From Algoriphagus sp. (GTDB lineage Bacteria > Bacteroidota > Bacteroidia > Cytophagales > Cyclobacteriaceae), in assembly GCA_018336015.1 (NCBI GenBank), contig JAGXQZ010000073.1, positions 1-52,188 on the forward strand: a stretch of DNA of 52,188 nucleotides. The letters are read 5' to 3'. The position numbers and the translations under genes are program-made. A model generated the notes under the pieces. The model did no database searches. It saw only the letters and a list, made by a program, of their open reading frames with translations, and was not told the origin of the DNA. Position 1 is the stretch's first letter. Each line of letters begins with the position of its first letter. This document shows positions 26,286 through 34,536 of this stretch, piece by piece.

Positions 26286-27106
26286 TTTTTTCTTTTTAGG
26301 GGAAAAGCATAGGTGGCTTTGAGGGCCAATTGAAAGCTTTGGGCAGAGAAATCGTATTCAGGAACCTGCGTAGGAATTACCCATCGGGGCTCTAGCTGAA
26401 ATTCCAGATTGCCAAGACTGAGGGTCACAGGAATCGCCAAATCCAGACCCTGAGTGACAAAGCGCTGCGTATCCAAATATTGCCTCCAGGTAAGGTCGTA
26501 TCCTCCGATGCGGTAATAGTTACTGGTGCCCAAGTAAAACGAAAGGCGGGGTTCAAAAGACAAAACTCCCTTTCCTCCGATCCTTCGATCAACTTCAAAG
26601 TATCTCGAGTGGCGGCTGATCAGAAAAAAGTCACCAGGCTGATTGACCAAATACATCAGCTGCGTGGTGGAGTAAAGCAATCCCCAATCCAAGCCTATAC
26701 TCGTCTGCAGAATTCCAATATTATCCTGTCCGGTTTGATTGAGATTGCTGGCACCGAAGAATTGATTATAGGAGAGGTCGAGATCCGTCTTAGCGGTCAG
26801 TTGTCTCGAAAATCCTCCTCCTATTCCCTTTTGCCAAGAAAGATCCGTGACAAAAAACTTCGCTAGGGTAGCATTCAAGTAAATTCCGGATTTGTGCCAA
26901 TACATCACGTCGGCTGTGTAGAGGGGAATTTTCTGTCCAAAATCCCTTGCCATAAAACTGACTCTATTCTGATATCCAGAACTCAAAAAAAGGTAATCAG
27001 ACAAACTTGTTTCAGTCGTATCGGCAAGAGAATCCAAATCTTGGGCTTTACCCGAGGCAAGCCACAATAGCTGAAGGAGGAAAGTAAGGACCAGACCTTT
27101 TCTCAT
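26282..27106 (-). CDS. Predicted outer membrane beta-barrel protein in the two-component operon
   Basis: About 274 residues from ATG 27106 (MRKGLVLTFLLQLLW...GKAQ signal peptide); the frame extends upstream to 27193 without signal features. The mature part has alternating amphipathic strands rich in Tyr/Phe/Trp (VMYWHKSGIYLNATLAKFF, TDLDLSYNQFFGAS, LLYSTTQLMYLV, LSFYLGTSNYYRIGGYDL, LEFQLEPRWV) and ends in LALKATYAFPL plus a basic tail; about 10-12 strands. Family not recognised. It overlaps the response regulator start by 4 bases, so a barrel is translated in step with a two-component system. Confidence 0.75.
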   Translation of the reverse strand: MRKGLVLTFLLQLLWLASGKAQDLDSLADTTETSLSDYLFLSSGYQNRVSFMARDFGQKIPLYTADVMYWHKSGIYLNATLAKFFVTDLSWQKGIGGGFSRQLTAKTDLDLSYNQFFGASNLNQTGQDNIGILQTSIGLDWGLLYSTTQLMYLVNQPGDFFLISRHSRYFEVDRRIGGKGVLSFEPRLSFYLGTSNYYRIGGYDLTWRQYLDTQRFVTQGLDLAIPVTLSLGNLEFQLEPRWVIPTQVPEYDFSAQSFQLALKATYAFPLKRKK

Positions 27107-27201
27107 GGACAAACGTGGTCGGGAAGTTGGTTGAATCCGAATTATCAAAAATCCGGAAAAGTGGGTTAAGGTATATTCAGAATAAAAAATCAATCACCGT
27201 C

Positions 27202-27594
27202 TTATCCTCCCGGTGGACGCTGTCGCGGCACCGTAGGTCGGGTGCCCGGAGGAACATTGGGTCGAGTTCCGGGAGTACCGGTAGGACGGGTAATTGGTCC
27301 TCCTGGTCTATTCTTCGGAACTCTTACCTCAGGTCGGTTGGCTGGACCACCACCATTTGGAACATGCTTATTGGGACCATCTGCTTTTGGTCCATCAGTA
27401 TCTGCATTAGGTTTACCGGTAGGATTTATCGTGCCCGGCAGAGAACTTCTCCTTGCTGCACTGGAAATACCCACTTTTTTACTGGCTTCTCCTGCCTGCA
27501 CTTGGCTAGGCACCGCTTTTTTCGGAGCTTCTGTCTGAGCCAAGGTAATTCCCGAAGCAAAGAGTAAGACGAATAACAAGACGATCCGGGTCAT
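27202..27594 (-). CDS. Small secreted proline/glycine/arginine-rich protein
   Basis: A 130-residue protein with a signal peptide (MTRIVLLFVLLFASGITLAQ). The mature part is low complexity and basic; the last 55 residues follow a loose PxxRP/PGTRP pattern (RPTGTPGTRPNVPPGTRP, then TVPRQRPPGG). No Cys, no recognised domain, probably disordered; it may bind polyanions or peptidoglycan. It lies 95 bases upstream of the barrel/two-component genes on the same strand, so it may share their transcript. The frame is open and starts with a good signal peptide, which supports it being real. Confidence 0.72.
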   Translation of the reverse strand: MTRIVLLFVLLFASGITLAQTEAPKKAVPSQVQAGEASKKVGISSAARRSSLPGTINPTGKPNADTDGPKADGPNKHVPNGGGPANRPEVRVPKNRPGGPITRPTGTPGTRPNVPPGTRPTVPRQRPPGG

Positions 27595-27650
27595 GGCTTA
27601 GGGAAATGTTGAGATGGCAATTTGAAACAGAAAGATGAAGAAAAGATGAA

Positions 27651-27678
27651 GAAAAAGGCCATCCTTCCGAATGGCCTT
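27651..27678 (-). terminator. pgk terminator
   Basis: Arms aaggccat (27655-27662) and atggcctt (27671-27678); on the minus strand it follows the pgk stop at 27691 and runs into a T tract. Confidence 0.85.
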
Positions 27679-27690
27679 AAAATTATCTGA

Positions 27691-28890
27691 TTACTCCGCC
27701 AGCGCAGCTACTCCGGGAAGTACTTTACCTTCCATATGCTCGAGCAAGGCGCCACCACCGGTAGACACGTAGGACACCTGATCGGTGTAGCCAAATTTAT
27801 TGACCGCAGCTGCTGAATCACCACCACCGATCAGTGAGAAGGCGCCGTTTCGGGTAGCTTCTGCCACGTATTCGGCGATTGCCTTAGTTCCTTTGTCGAA
27901 GGATTCCATTTCGAACACACCCATTGGGCCGTTCCAAAGGATCGTCTTGGATTCCAAAATCACTTTACCAAACAATTCTCTAGTCTTTGGTCCGATATCC
28001 AAGCCCATCCAGTTGTCAGGGATTTCACCTTTGTTGGCTACACCTTGGTTGGCGGTATTGGAAAAAGCGTCTGCAATGATGGTATCCACTGGCAAAATCA
28101 GGTTCACCCCTTTTGCCTTGGCTTTTTCCATCAACTCCAATACAAAGTCCATCTTATCCGCCTCCAATAGTGAAGTTCCGATACTACCGCCTTGTGCTTT
28201 GGCAAAGGTGTAAGACATCCCGCCACCGATGATGAGGTTGTCCACTTTTTCAAGCAAACGCTCGATGATCAAAATCTTGTCTGCGATTTTGGCACCACCC
28301 ATAATTGCCGTGTAAGGACGCTCAGGATTACCCAATACCTTATCCGCATTGGTCAACTCGGATTCCATGAGGTAACCGGCTACTTTTTCGGAGAAAAATT
28401 CTGCGATTACTGCCGTGGAAGCATGCGCTCTGTGAGCGGTACCGAAGGCATCGTTCACATACACGTCACCCAACTTGGCCAATTTACCAGCGAAGTCTTT
28501 GTCCCCCTTTTCCTCTTCCTTGTAAAAGCGAAGGTTTTCCAATAGCAACACTTCACCAGAACCAAGACCAGCTGCCAATTCAGCAGCATCGGCTCCGATG
28601 CAATCTGTGGCAAATTGGATGGATTGACCCAAGGCAGCTTCTACAGCTGAGATGATATGCTTCAGGGAATATTTATCCTCAGGACCTCCTTTTGGACGGC
28701 CGAGGTGAGACATCAGGATGGCCGAACCGCCATCTTTCAATATTTTCTTGATCGTAGGGACTGCTGCCTGGATACGGGTATCATCAGAAACAGTAAAGTC
28801 TTCATTCAAGGGCACGTTGAAGTCCACTCGAACCAGGGCCTTTTTGCCTGCAAAATTGAGGCTGTCCACATTTTTTACATTCAAACTCAT
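27691..28890 (-). CDS. pgk: Phosphoglycerate kinase
   Basis: The 399-residue glycolytic enzyme transfers phosphate between 1,3-bisphosphoglycerate and ADP. Visible signatures are VRVDFNVPL near residue 20, [45 protein letters not shown] and the nucleotide-loop GGGDSAAAV near the C-terminus. Full length. A single gene here, not linked to gap, ended by its own terminator. Confidence 0.98.
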   Translation of the reverse strand: MSLNVKNVDSLNFAGKKALVRVDFNVPLNEDFTVSDDTRIQAAVPTIKKILKDGGSAILMSHLGRPKGGPEDKYSLKHIISAVEAALGQSIQFATDCIGADAAELAAGLGSGEVLLLENLRFYKEEEKGDKDFAGKLAKLGDVYVNDAFGTAHRAHASTAVIAEFFSEKVAGYLMESELTNADKVLGNPERPYTAIMGGAKIADKILIIERLLEKVDNLIIGGGMSYTFAKAQGGSIGTSLLEADKMDFVLELMEKAKAKGVNLILPVDTIIADAFSNTANQGVANKGEIPDNWMGLDIGPKTRELFGKVILESKTILWNGPMGVFEMESFDKGTKAIAEYVAEATRNGAFSLIGGGDSAAAVNKFGYTDQVSYVSTGGGALLEHMEGKVLPGVAALAE

Positions 28891-29012
28891 AGGATTGGTT
28901 TAATAGATGTTGAATTGGTTTTCGTAAAAACTGGCCTGAATTTAAGCCAATTTCAGCCAAAAGGGAATCAAAATCAGGGAAAGTTAAAGAAGTGGCTATT
29001 GGGAGATTTGAA

Positions 29013-29040
29013 ATTTCGGATTTCAGATTTCGGATTTCGG
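29013..29040. repeat. Short tandem repeat, 7-bp unit
   Basis: Four direct units of atttcgg (second unit atttcag) in the 223-base gap upstream of pgk and downstream of the Sua5-type gene. Confidence 0.7.
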
Positions 29041-29113
29041 AAAGGCTTCCACATTACCCCCCTGCTTCCATGCCTCCAAACTTGCTAACTTTTCAGCTTT
29101 CAATATTCATTCT

Positions 29114-30079
29114 TCAACCCTTCACAGCCGCTCTTCGAAGTCGGTCGTTGATCGCACGGCCCAAGCCGGTTTCAGGCATCAGTTCGGCGAGGATTACCTG
29201 AACAGGGGTTTCATCCAACTTTCGCATGGCTGCGAAAAGGTTTTGCGCAGCTTCATGAAGATCATGCAAAGGGCTCAAGGCAATCTGCTTTTCTTGGGGC
29301 ATTTGCACAAAAGCATCTGAAAAACTCAACACTGCAAAATCAACTCCCTCAGCTTGTTTTTTAGCAATCAACGTCTTCAAATCCCCTAACAAAAACGGCT
29401 TTCTCGGAGCATAGTGACTGTCCAATTGTCCCGGAGCAGCTGGATTGCTGGAACTGTGATCTTTGACTTTGACTGGCCCGACGACATCTTCTATTTCACC
29501 AATCTCCAATCCACCCAAACGATAGATCACGATTTCCTCTCCTTCCATTCCCACGATCGTACTCTCCAACCCCACAGCACAAGGTCCGCCGTCTAAGATA
29601 TATGGGATTTTTTCACCCAATTGAGCCTCCACATGCGCCGCTTGAGTGGGACTGATGTAGCCAAATGGATTGGCACTGGGGGCTGCTAGGGGAAATTCCA
29701 ATTGCTCCAACAAAGTCAATGTCAAGGGATGATTAGGAACCCTTACGGCAACTCGATCCAATCCGGATGTGACCAAATCGGGAACAATGGGTTTTCTGGG
29801 TAAAAGTAAAGTCAAAGGGCCTGGCCAAAATTTCTTTGCCAGCTGCTTAAGTTCCTCCGGAAAATCAGACACAAACTCTCCCACTCTTTCGAAAGAAGAA
29901 GTATGGAGAATGAGCGGGTCGAACGTAGGACGGTTTTTGGTTTCAAAGATCAGGGCAACCGACTCAGGATTCAGCGCATTTCCTGCAAGTCCATAGACCG
30001 TCTCGGTAGGAATCCCCACGAGCTGCCCATTTTTCAAAAAGGATTGGGCTAAATCGATATCGGTACCAATTAGCGCCAT
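29114..30079 (-). CDS. L-threonylcarbamoyladenylate synthase, Sua5 type
   Basis: A 321-residue protein makes threonylcarbamoyl-AMP for t6A37 modification of ANN-decoding tRNAs. A YrdC domain (about 8-195) has GIPTETVYGLAGNAL, PLTLLLPRK, VAVRVPNHPL and AAPSANPFGYISPT. A linker with APGQLDSHYAPRKP leads into a C-terminal Sua5 domain (about 230-321). The two-domain form distinguishes it from the single-domain TsaC. It lies 3 bases downstream of the TPR lipoprotein gene. Confidence 0.94.
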   Translation of the reverse strand: MALIGTDIDLAQSFLKNGQLVGIPTETVYGLAGNALNPESVALIFETKNRPTFDPLILHTSSFERVGEFVSDFPEELKQLAKKFWPGPLTLLLPRKPIVPDLVTSGLDRVAVRVPNHPLTLTLLEQLEFPLAAPSANPFGYISPTQAAHVEAQLGEKIPYILDGGPCAVGLESTIVGMEGEEIVIYRLGGLEIGEIEDVVGPVKVKDHSSSNPAAPGQLDSHYAPRKPFLLGDLKTLIAKKQAEGVDFAVLSFSDAFVQMPQEKQIALSPLHDLHEAAQNLFAAMRKLDETPVQVILAELMPETGLGRAINDRLRRAAVKG

Positions 30080-30082
30080 AAT

Positions 30083-30793
30083 TTACTTTTCGCAGAAGTC
30101 TTTGATCCAGGTTTCGGCCTCCGAATATCCAAGGGAAAGTGCCATTTTAAGATCGGCACAACCCTCATTTTTCTGTCCCAAAGCACTCATTCGAGTCACG
30201 CCTAACAGGTAATAGGCCTCCGCATTTTTGGGATCGAGGTTCACAGTATTGGTCAAAGACTCCATTCCGTGAATCGGATCACTCATTCCCAACTCAGCTT
30301 TTCCTTTTCTAAAGTGCGCCTCGGCATTGTTGGGATCAGATTGCAGGAGAGTTTGAAAGTCCAAAAGGGCATCTTCATATTGCTCCATATTCAGCAGTGC
30401 GGTGCCTCTGTTGAACAAAATATCCAATTGAGTAGGATCCAAAGCAGAAGCCAAATTGAAATCGGCAAGTGCTTCCTTGTAGTTCTTCAACTCCATTTTA
30501 GCATTTCCCCGATTGAACCAAGGCTTGTAATTGGTCGAATCGGCAGTGATGGCTTGGTCAAAAACAGGAATGGCTTCCTCAATTTTCCCCTGCTGGAAAA
30601 GCGCAACTCCCTTGGCATTGAGCGCCGTGGCATTGGCAGGATTCTTTTCGAGCAACTGATCAAAATAAGTGACCGCCTCAGGCCAGGCCTGGGCATCCAT
30701 TTTCTCAATTCCAGCTTTCAGCAGTTCTTCCTCACTAGGGCTACAGGCAAAAAGGCTCACGCAAAGCAAGCCAAGAATCCAAAGTTTGTTCAC
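30083..30793 (-). CDS. TPR-repeat lipoprotein
   Basis: About 236 residues from a GTG at 30793; this start gives a good lipoprotein signal (MNKLWILGLLCVSLFAC), while the longer frame to 30898 buries it behind 35 unconvincing residues. Six or so tetratricopeptide repeats follow, each with the typical A...G...Y/F...A...P pattern (AWPEAVTYFDQLLEKNPANA, GKIEEAIPVFDQAI, KNYKEALADFNLASALDP, EQYEDALLDFQTLLQSDP). Probably a membrane-anchored scaffold in the periplasm. It is cotranscribed with the Sua5 gene; a functional link is not obvious. Confidence 0.85.
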   Translation of the reverse strand: MNKLWILGLLCVSLFACSPSEEELLKAGIEKMDAQAWPEAVTYFDQLLEKNPANATALNAKGVALFQQGKIEEAIPVFDQAITADSTNYKPWFNRGNAKMELKNYKEALADFNLASALDPTQLDILFNRGTALLNMEQYEDALLDFQTLLQSDPNNAEAHFRKGKAELGMSDPIHGMESLTNTVNLDPKNAEAYYLLGVTRMSALGQKNEGCADLKMALSLGYSEAETWIKDFCEK

Positions 30794-30878
30794 GGGGTAA
30801 ATTTTGGGCAAAGATAGGGAAAAAGGGCTAGAGAAGACTGTCGGCATTTTGGCCAACTTAAGAGGCATGAATTGGCCT

Positions 30879-30900
30879 CCGTGAGTGTCTTCACTCACGG
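30879..30900. repeat. Perfect hairpin upstream of the TPR lipoprotein gene
   Basis: Arms ccgtgagtg and cactcacgg with a 4-base loop, 86 bases upstream of the GTG start at 30793. A related hairpin lies at 31008-31029. Confidence 0.65.
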
Positions 30901-31007
30901 AAATTTATTTTCAACCATACTAAGTATCCATATTCTTGAATCAAACTTATGCTTGAGAATTTCGCACTCCGTGATAAATACGATTGAGAATTAAAAAGCA
31001 AAGTGTG

Positions 31008-31029
31008 CTGTGAGTGAGGACAATCACAG
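31008..31029. repeat. Related hairpin downstream of the thioesterase gene
   Basis: Arms ctgtgagtg and caatcacag (one mismatch) with a 4-base loop. On the minus strand it follows the thioesterase stop (31041) and is followed by a T-rich stretch, so it may act as a weak terminator. Confidence 0.5.
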
Positions 31030-31040
31030 GGGCGAAGACC

Positions 31041-31475
31041 TTAGATGAGGGCCAACTTTTCACGGGCTTGGACGGGAATGGGAACCGGCTTCATGGTTTT
31101 CATGTCCACCGCCACCATCACGCACTTGCATTTGGCAAATACATGATCATTTCCCTTGGCATCCTTCCCAATCAAAAACTGCTCAAGGTCAAAGGAAGAA
31201 TTTCCCAATCGGGAACATTTAACCAAAGCCTCCACCTGATCTTCCAAGTGGATCGGACGCAGGTAATCGATCTCAATTCTCCCCACGACTGTGCCGATAG
31301 TCATCACATTCCAATCCGCAACTTGGTATAAAAAAACGGCGCGCGCATGCTCAAAATAGCTGAAATACAACCCATTATTCACATGCAGGTATCCATCAAT
31401 GTCCGAAAATCGAACCTGAATGGGCGTTGAAAAAGAGAATTCAAATTTGAGTTGGGAAGCTTCGACTTTAATCAT
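31041..31475 (-). CDS. Acyl-CoA thioesterase, 4HBT hotdog family
   Basis: A 144-residue hotdog-fold enzyme. The family signature FSDIDGYLHVNNGLYFSYFE (about 23-42) contains the catalytic Asp, followed by VGRIEIDYLRPIHLEDQVEAL. It should hydrolyse acyl-CoA thioesters. The start shares one base with the NUDIX stop (TGATG), so the genes are coupled. It is the last gene of the operon that begins with the enoyl-CoA hydratase gene. Confidence 0.9.
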   Translation of the reverse strand: MIKVEASQLKFEFSFSTPIQVRFSDIDGYLHVNNGLYFSYFEHARAVFLYQVADWNVMTIGTVVGRIEIDYLRPIHLEDQVEALVKCSRLGNSSFDLEQFLIGKDAKGNDHVFAKCKCVMVAVDMKTMKPVPIPVQAREKLALI

Positions 31476-32026
31476 CAGAGCAAAATTTCTGATTTGGAGG
31501 TTTTTTCAAGCATTCGAAGGATGGAAGGATTGTAACCGATCATATCCACCACCGAATCGAAGGTGATCCAAGCCAAAGAAATGCTTTCATCACTCATGAT
31601 CAAAGGCTCATTGATGTCTGCTTCGAAAAGGTAGCGCACATCAAAGTGAAAATGCTCCGGCACGTGTGGGCGCTGTGGGATGATGTGCTTATCCAAGTCA
31701 AAGATATTCTCATCCACCAATCTCAAGGACTTCAGCCCACTTTCCTCTTCCGCCTCTTTCATCGCCACTTCGATCAGATTCTCATTGCCATCGGCATGTC
31801 CTCCAAGTTGGAGCCATCGTCCGAGTTTGCGGTGCAAGGTCAACAGCGTATGTGTCCTTTTCTCATTGACTATCCAGGCCGAAGCGGTAAAATGACCTTC
31901 CAATCGCTCCCGCTTGTACGCCAGCGGATCTTGGGTCAATTCAGAAAAATCCTGAATGAAATGAGCTTCTTCTTCGTAGGGTGTACGGTAGGATTCCAGT
32001 TGGTTTTTGAGCGTAATTCTATCCAT
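31475..32026 (-). CDS. NUDIX hydrolase
   Basis: A 183-residue protein from ATG 32026 (MDRITLKNQLESYRTPYEEE); the frame reaches 32077 but only by overlapping the upstream gene deeply. The Nudix box is GHADGNENLIEVAMKEAEEE followed by SGL: the usual Arg is Lys and the E-x-EE core is intact. A GGH preceding the box is typical of the subgroup that includes dihydroneopterin-triphosphate-like hydrolases. It hydrolyses a nucleoside diphosphate derivative; the substrate cannot be told. It overlaps the upstream gene by 8 bases. Confidence 0.88.
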   Translation of the reverse strand: MDRITLKNQLESYRTPYEEEAHFIQDFSELTQDPLAYKRERLEGHFTASAWIVNEKRTHTLLTLHRKLGRWLQLGGHADGNENLIEVAMKEAEEESGLKSLRLVDENIFDLDKHIIPQRPHVPEHFHFDVRYLFEADINEPLIMSDESISLAWITFDSVVDMIGYNPSILRMLEKTSKSEILL

Positions 32027-32621
32027 TTTCAGGTCTTTCAAATAAGCGATCGAGAAATTGATCGAAGGGTTTGGCATCTTGAAACAGGCGATCGGAATAG
32101 ACCGTCACCAGGAGTTTGAGGTAACTGGGCTGATTGTCAAGGGTGATTTTTTCCAAAGCCACGTTGCCGTAAATCTGGGAAATCAATTCGCCTTCTTCAG
32201 GAAGTTGTAAGGGTGGCTTAAAGTAAAACTTTTCGGTGACTTTCACCCGGTCGTTGACCTCTTCGTATTTTCGATCCAGGCTGACTTGATTGTAGCCCTG
32301 TGCCAAAATCCGCCTGCTCAATCCCAGAAACAGTCTGGAAAAAGACTTGGGATCAAAGGGTGGTTCGTAGCTCACCGCAAACCCATTGGCATACGGGGAA
32401 GAGAAAATATGTACTTGGGGAGTCTCATTGATCTGGGTGCGCTTGAAGTGGTAATTTTTATAGATCAGGGCAAAAAGGTCTTTGGACTCTTGAGTTTCCA
32501 ACCAGCTTTCCAAATCCTTCCATTCACTATCCTTGATCAAAAAATTCTCCTTCACATTCAAGGGCAACTTTTCAGAAGGCCTAAACACTTTTTTAAGTAA
32601 GTCATCCAGAAAATTACCCAT
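32019..32621 (-). CDS. Conserved protein of unknown function, RecQ-linked
   Basis: About 200 residues from ATG 32621 (MGNFLDDLLKKVF); a longer frame to 32732 would overlap recQ by over 100 bases and is less likely. I do not recognise a family. It is a soluble protein without signal peptide, with an alpha/beta pattern: SEWKDLESWLETQESKDLF, VHIFSSPYANGFAVSYE, KSFSRLFLGLSRRILAQGYN, KVTEKFYFKPPLQ, PSYLKLLVTVYSDR. It overlaps recQ by 8 bases and the NUDIX gene by 8 bases, so it is translated as part of this block. Confidence 0.8.
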   Translation of the reverse strand: MGNFLDDLLKKVFRPSEKLPLNVKENFLIKDSEWKDLESWLETQESKDLFALIYKNYHFKRTQINETPQVHIFSSPYANGFAVSYEPPFDPKSFSRLFLGLSRRILAQGYNQVSLDRKYEEVNDRVKVTEKFYFKPPLQLPEEGELISQIYGNVALEKITLDNQPSYLKLLVTVYSDRLFQDAKPFDQFLDRLFERPENG

Positions 32622-34536
32622 TCGAATTGAGTTTGTATTGGCCTTCGGAGGCGGTTGAAACCTTTCCTTCATCGACCAGCTGCCGGAGCAATCGGAGATG
32701 ATTGGAGGAGGCGGGTTTGTTGATTTTTTCAAATACTTCGTATTCCCCTAACTCCCCAAATCGGGCTAAAGTTTCGAGGATCTTGTTCTTTACTGTTTCT
32801 TCAGTCAACTCTGCCTGATCTGACTTTTTCCTCTCCACACAGAGATCGCAAATACCGCATTCCTGATCGGTCTTTTCTCCAAAATACTCCTGAATAAATT
32901 GAGACCGGCAAATGCGCGACTGATGCGCATACTCGACCATACTTTTGGCTTTTTCCAGGGTCAGCTCTTTGCGGAGCTTGATCCGCTGAAAGTTGAAAGG
33001 CAACTTAGCAGCATCGTAGCGCTGGGTGAGAAAAGTGAGTTGCGGAGTATCTTTTCGCTGATCATAATCCAAGACTTCCAGCTTTGCCAGCTGCTGAAGG
33101 GCCTTGATCAGGTCGTATTCTTTCATTTCTAGGGACTTGGCCAGTTTGGACTCCTGAATCCGGATGTATTCGGAGAAAAGATTGCCGCCATAGGTTCGAA
33201 GCATCATCTTGATCACAGGATCCAGCTTGGCATATTGGATTTGGATTTCGTATAGCCGCTTGGGATCCACGCGAAAATGCGCCCTTGAAGGCGCAAAGAA
33301 GCTCTCGTTGAACTCCACAAATCCCTCTTCTTCCAATACTTTGAGGGCATAAAACGTGTCCAAAACCGGAAGCTTGTAGGTCTGGCAAAAGTCCGAAAGA
33401 TCAAAATCAAAACTGCTGAGCATATTCGTCCCTACCGCCAGTTGGAAAAAATTAGCAAGGCATTGGTAAACCTTGCGCAGATATTCGATCGGGGGATAGA
33501 CCAATGCCGCTCTTCCTAGCACCTGCTCAAAATCCTGTTCATTAGCAAGCAACACAGCAAACGCCTTTTTTCCATCCCGACCAGCACGTCCGGCTTCTTG
33601 GTAGTAGTTTTCGAGATTTTCAGGCAAGTCACTGTGGATGACGACCCGCACATCCGGCTTGTCAATCCCCATCCCAAAGGCATTGGTGCTGACCATCACC
33701 CGTAATTGGTTATTTTTCCAAGCTTCTTGCTTGGCAGAGCGATCGGCACTGGACATGCCTGCGTGATAGGCTGCCGCAGAAATCCCCATTTGATTGAGCG
33801 CTTTGGCGAGCTGCTGCGTACCCTGGCGATTTCTCACATACCAGATCGCTGTACCGGGAATTCGATTGAGGATTTCGGTTCCTTTTTCAAGTTTGTTTTC
33901 GACGATTCTGACACTGTAGCTGAGATTTTTTCTGGAAAAACTCTGGTGAAACTCCCTGAATCGGGTCATTTCCAACTTTTCCATTATATCCTTACACACC
34001 TCCGGAGTAGCCGAAGCGGTCAGTGCGATGACATTTACTTGGGGGTGAAAGGCGCGTATTTGAGCGATTTCGAGGTAGGAAGGACGAAAATCATAGCCCC
34101 ATTGGGAAATGCAATGGGCCTCGTCAACTGCGATCAGATTGATATTCATCTGCTTGAATCGCTCGATGAAAATCTCTGTTTTCAAACGCTCAGGAGAAAC
34201 GTAGAGAAACTTGAAGTCACCATAGATGCAGTTGTCCAGTACCGTATCGATCTCGCGAAAGCTCATCCCCGAATAAATCGCTACGGCTTTGACCCCACGT
34301 GCTTTCAGGTTATCGACCTGATCTTTCATCAAAGCAATCAAAGGAGAAATGACCAAGCAAATCCCTTCTTTGGCCAATCCGGGAACTTGGTAACAAAGGC
34401 TTTTTCCTCCTCCTGTGGGTAAAATCGCCAAGGTATCTGTACCGGAAATCACCGCGTCCACGACATCCTTTTGGACAGGACGAAAGTCGTCAAATCCAAA
34501 TACCTGCTTAAGTATATGTCGTGGATCGTGGATCAC
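32614..34536 (-). CDS. recQ: ATP-dependent DNA helicase RecQ
   Basis: A 640-residue 3'-5' helicase for recombination and replication repair. Walker A TGGGKS (41-46), DEAH box (138-141) in IAVDEAHCISQWGYDFRP, motif V/VI region STNAFGMGIDKPDVRVVIH and QEAGRAGRDG, a zinc site with CRSQF...CGICDLC (about 555-580), and a C-terminal winged helix. No HRDC domain is visible, as is common for this Bacteroidota type. The start is a GTG at 34536, directly after the stop of the enoyl-CoA hydratase gene. Confidence 0.95.
   Translation of the reverse strand: MIHDPRHILKQVFGFDDFRPVQKDVVDAVISGTDTLAILPTGGGKSLCYQVPGLAKEGICLVISPLIALMKDQVDNLKARGVKAVAIYSGMSFREIDTVLDNCIYGDFKFLYVSPERLKTEIFIERFKQMNINLIAVDEAHCISQWGYDFRPSYLEIAQIRAFHPQVNVIALTASATPEVCKDIMEKLEMTRFREFHQSFSRKNLSYSVRIVENKLEKGTEILNRIPGTAIWYVRNRQGTQQLAKALNQMGISAAAYHAGMSSADRSAKQEAWKNNQLRVMVSTNAFGMGIDKPDVRVVIHSDLPENLENYYQEAGRAGRDGKKAFAVLLANEQDFEQVLGRAALVYPPIEYLRKVYQCLANFFQLAVGTNMLSSFDFDLSDFCQTYKLPVLDTFYALKVLEEEGFVEFNESFFAPSRAHFRVDPKRLYEIQIQYAKLDPVIKMMLRTYGGNLFSEYIRIQESKLAKSLEMKEYDLIKALQQLAKLEVLDYDQRKDTPQLTFLTQRYDAAKLPFNFQRIKLRKELTLEKAKSMVEYAHQSRICRSQFIQEYFGEKTDQECGICDLCVERKKSDQAELTEETVKNKILETLARFGELGEYEVFEKINKPASSNHLRLLRQLVDEGKVSTASEGQYKLNSNG

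Noticed and set aside
31475..32026. Inactive NUDIX because the box Arg is replaced
   Set aside because: Lys at that position is conservative and the metal-binding Glu residues are intact.
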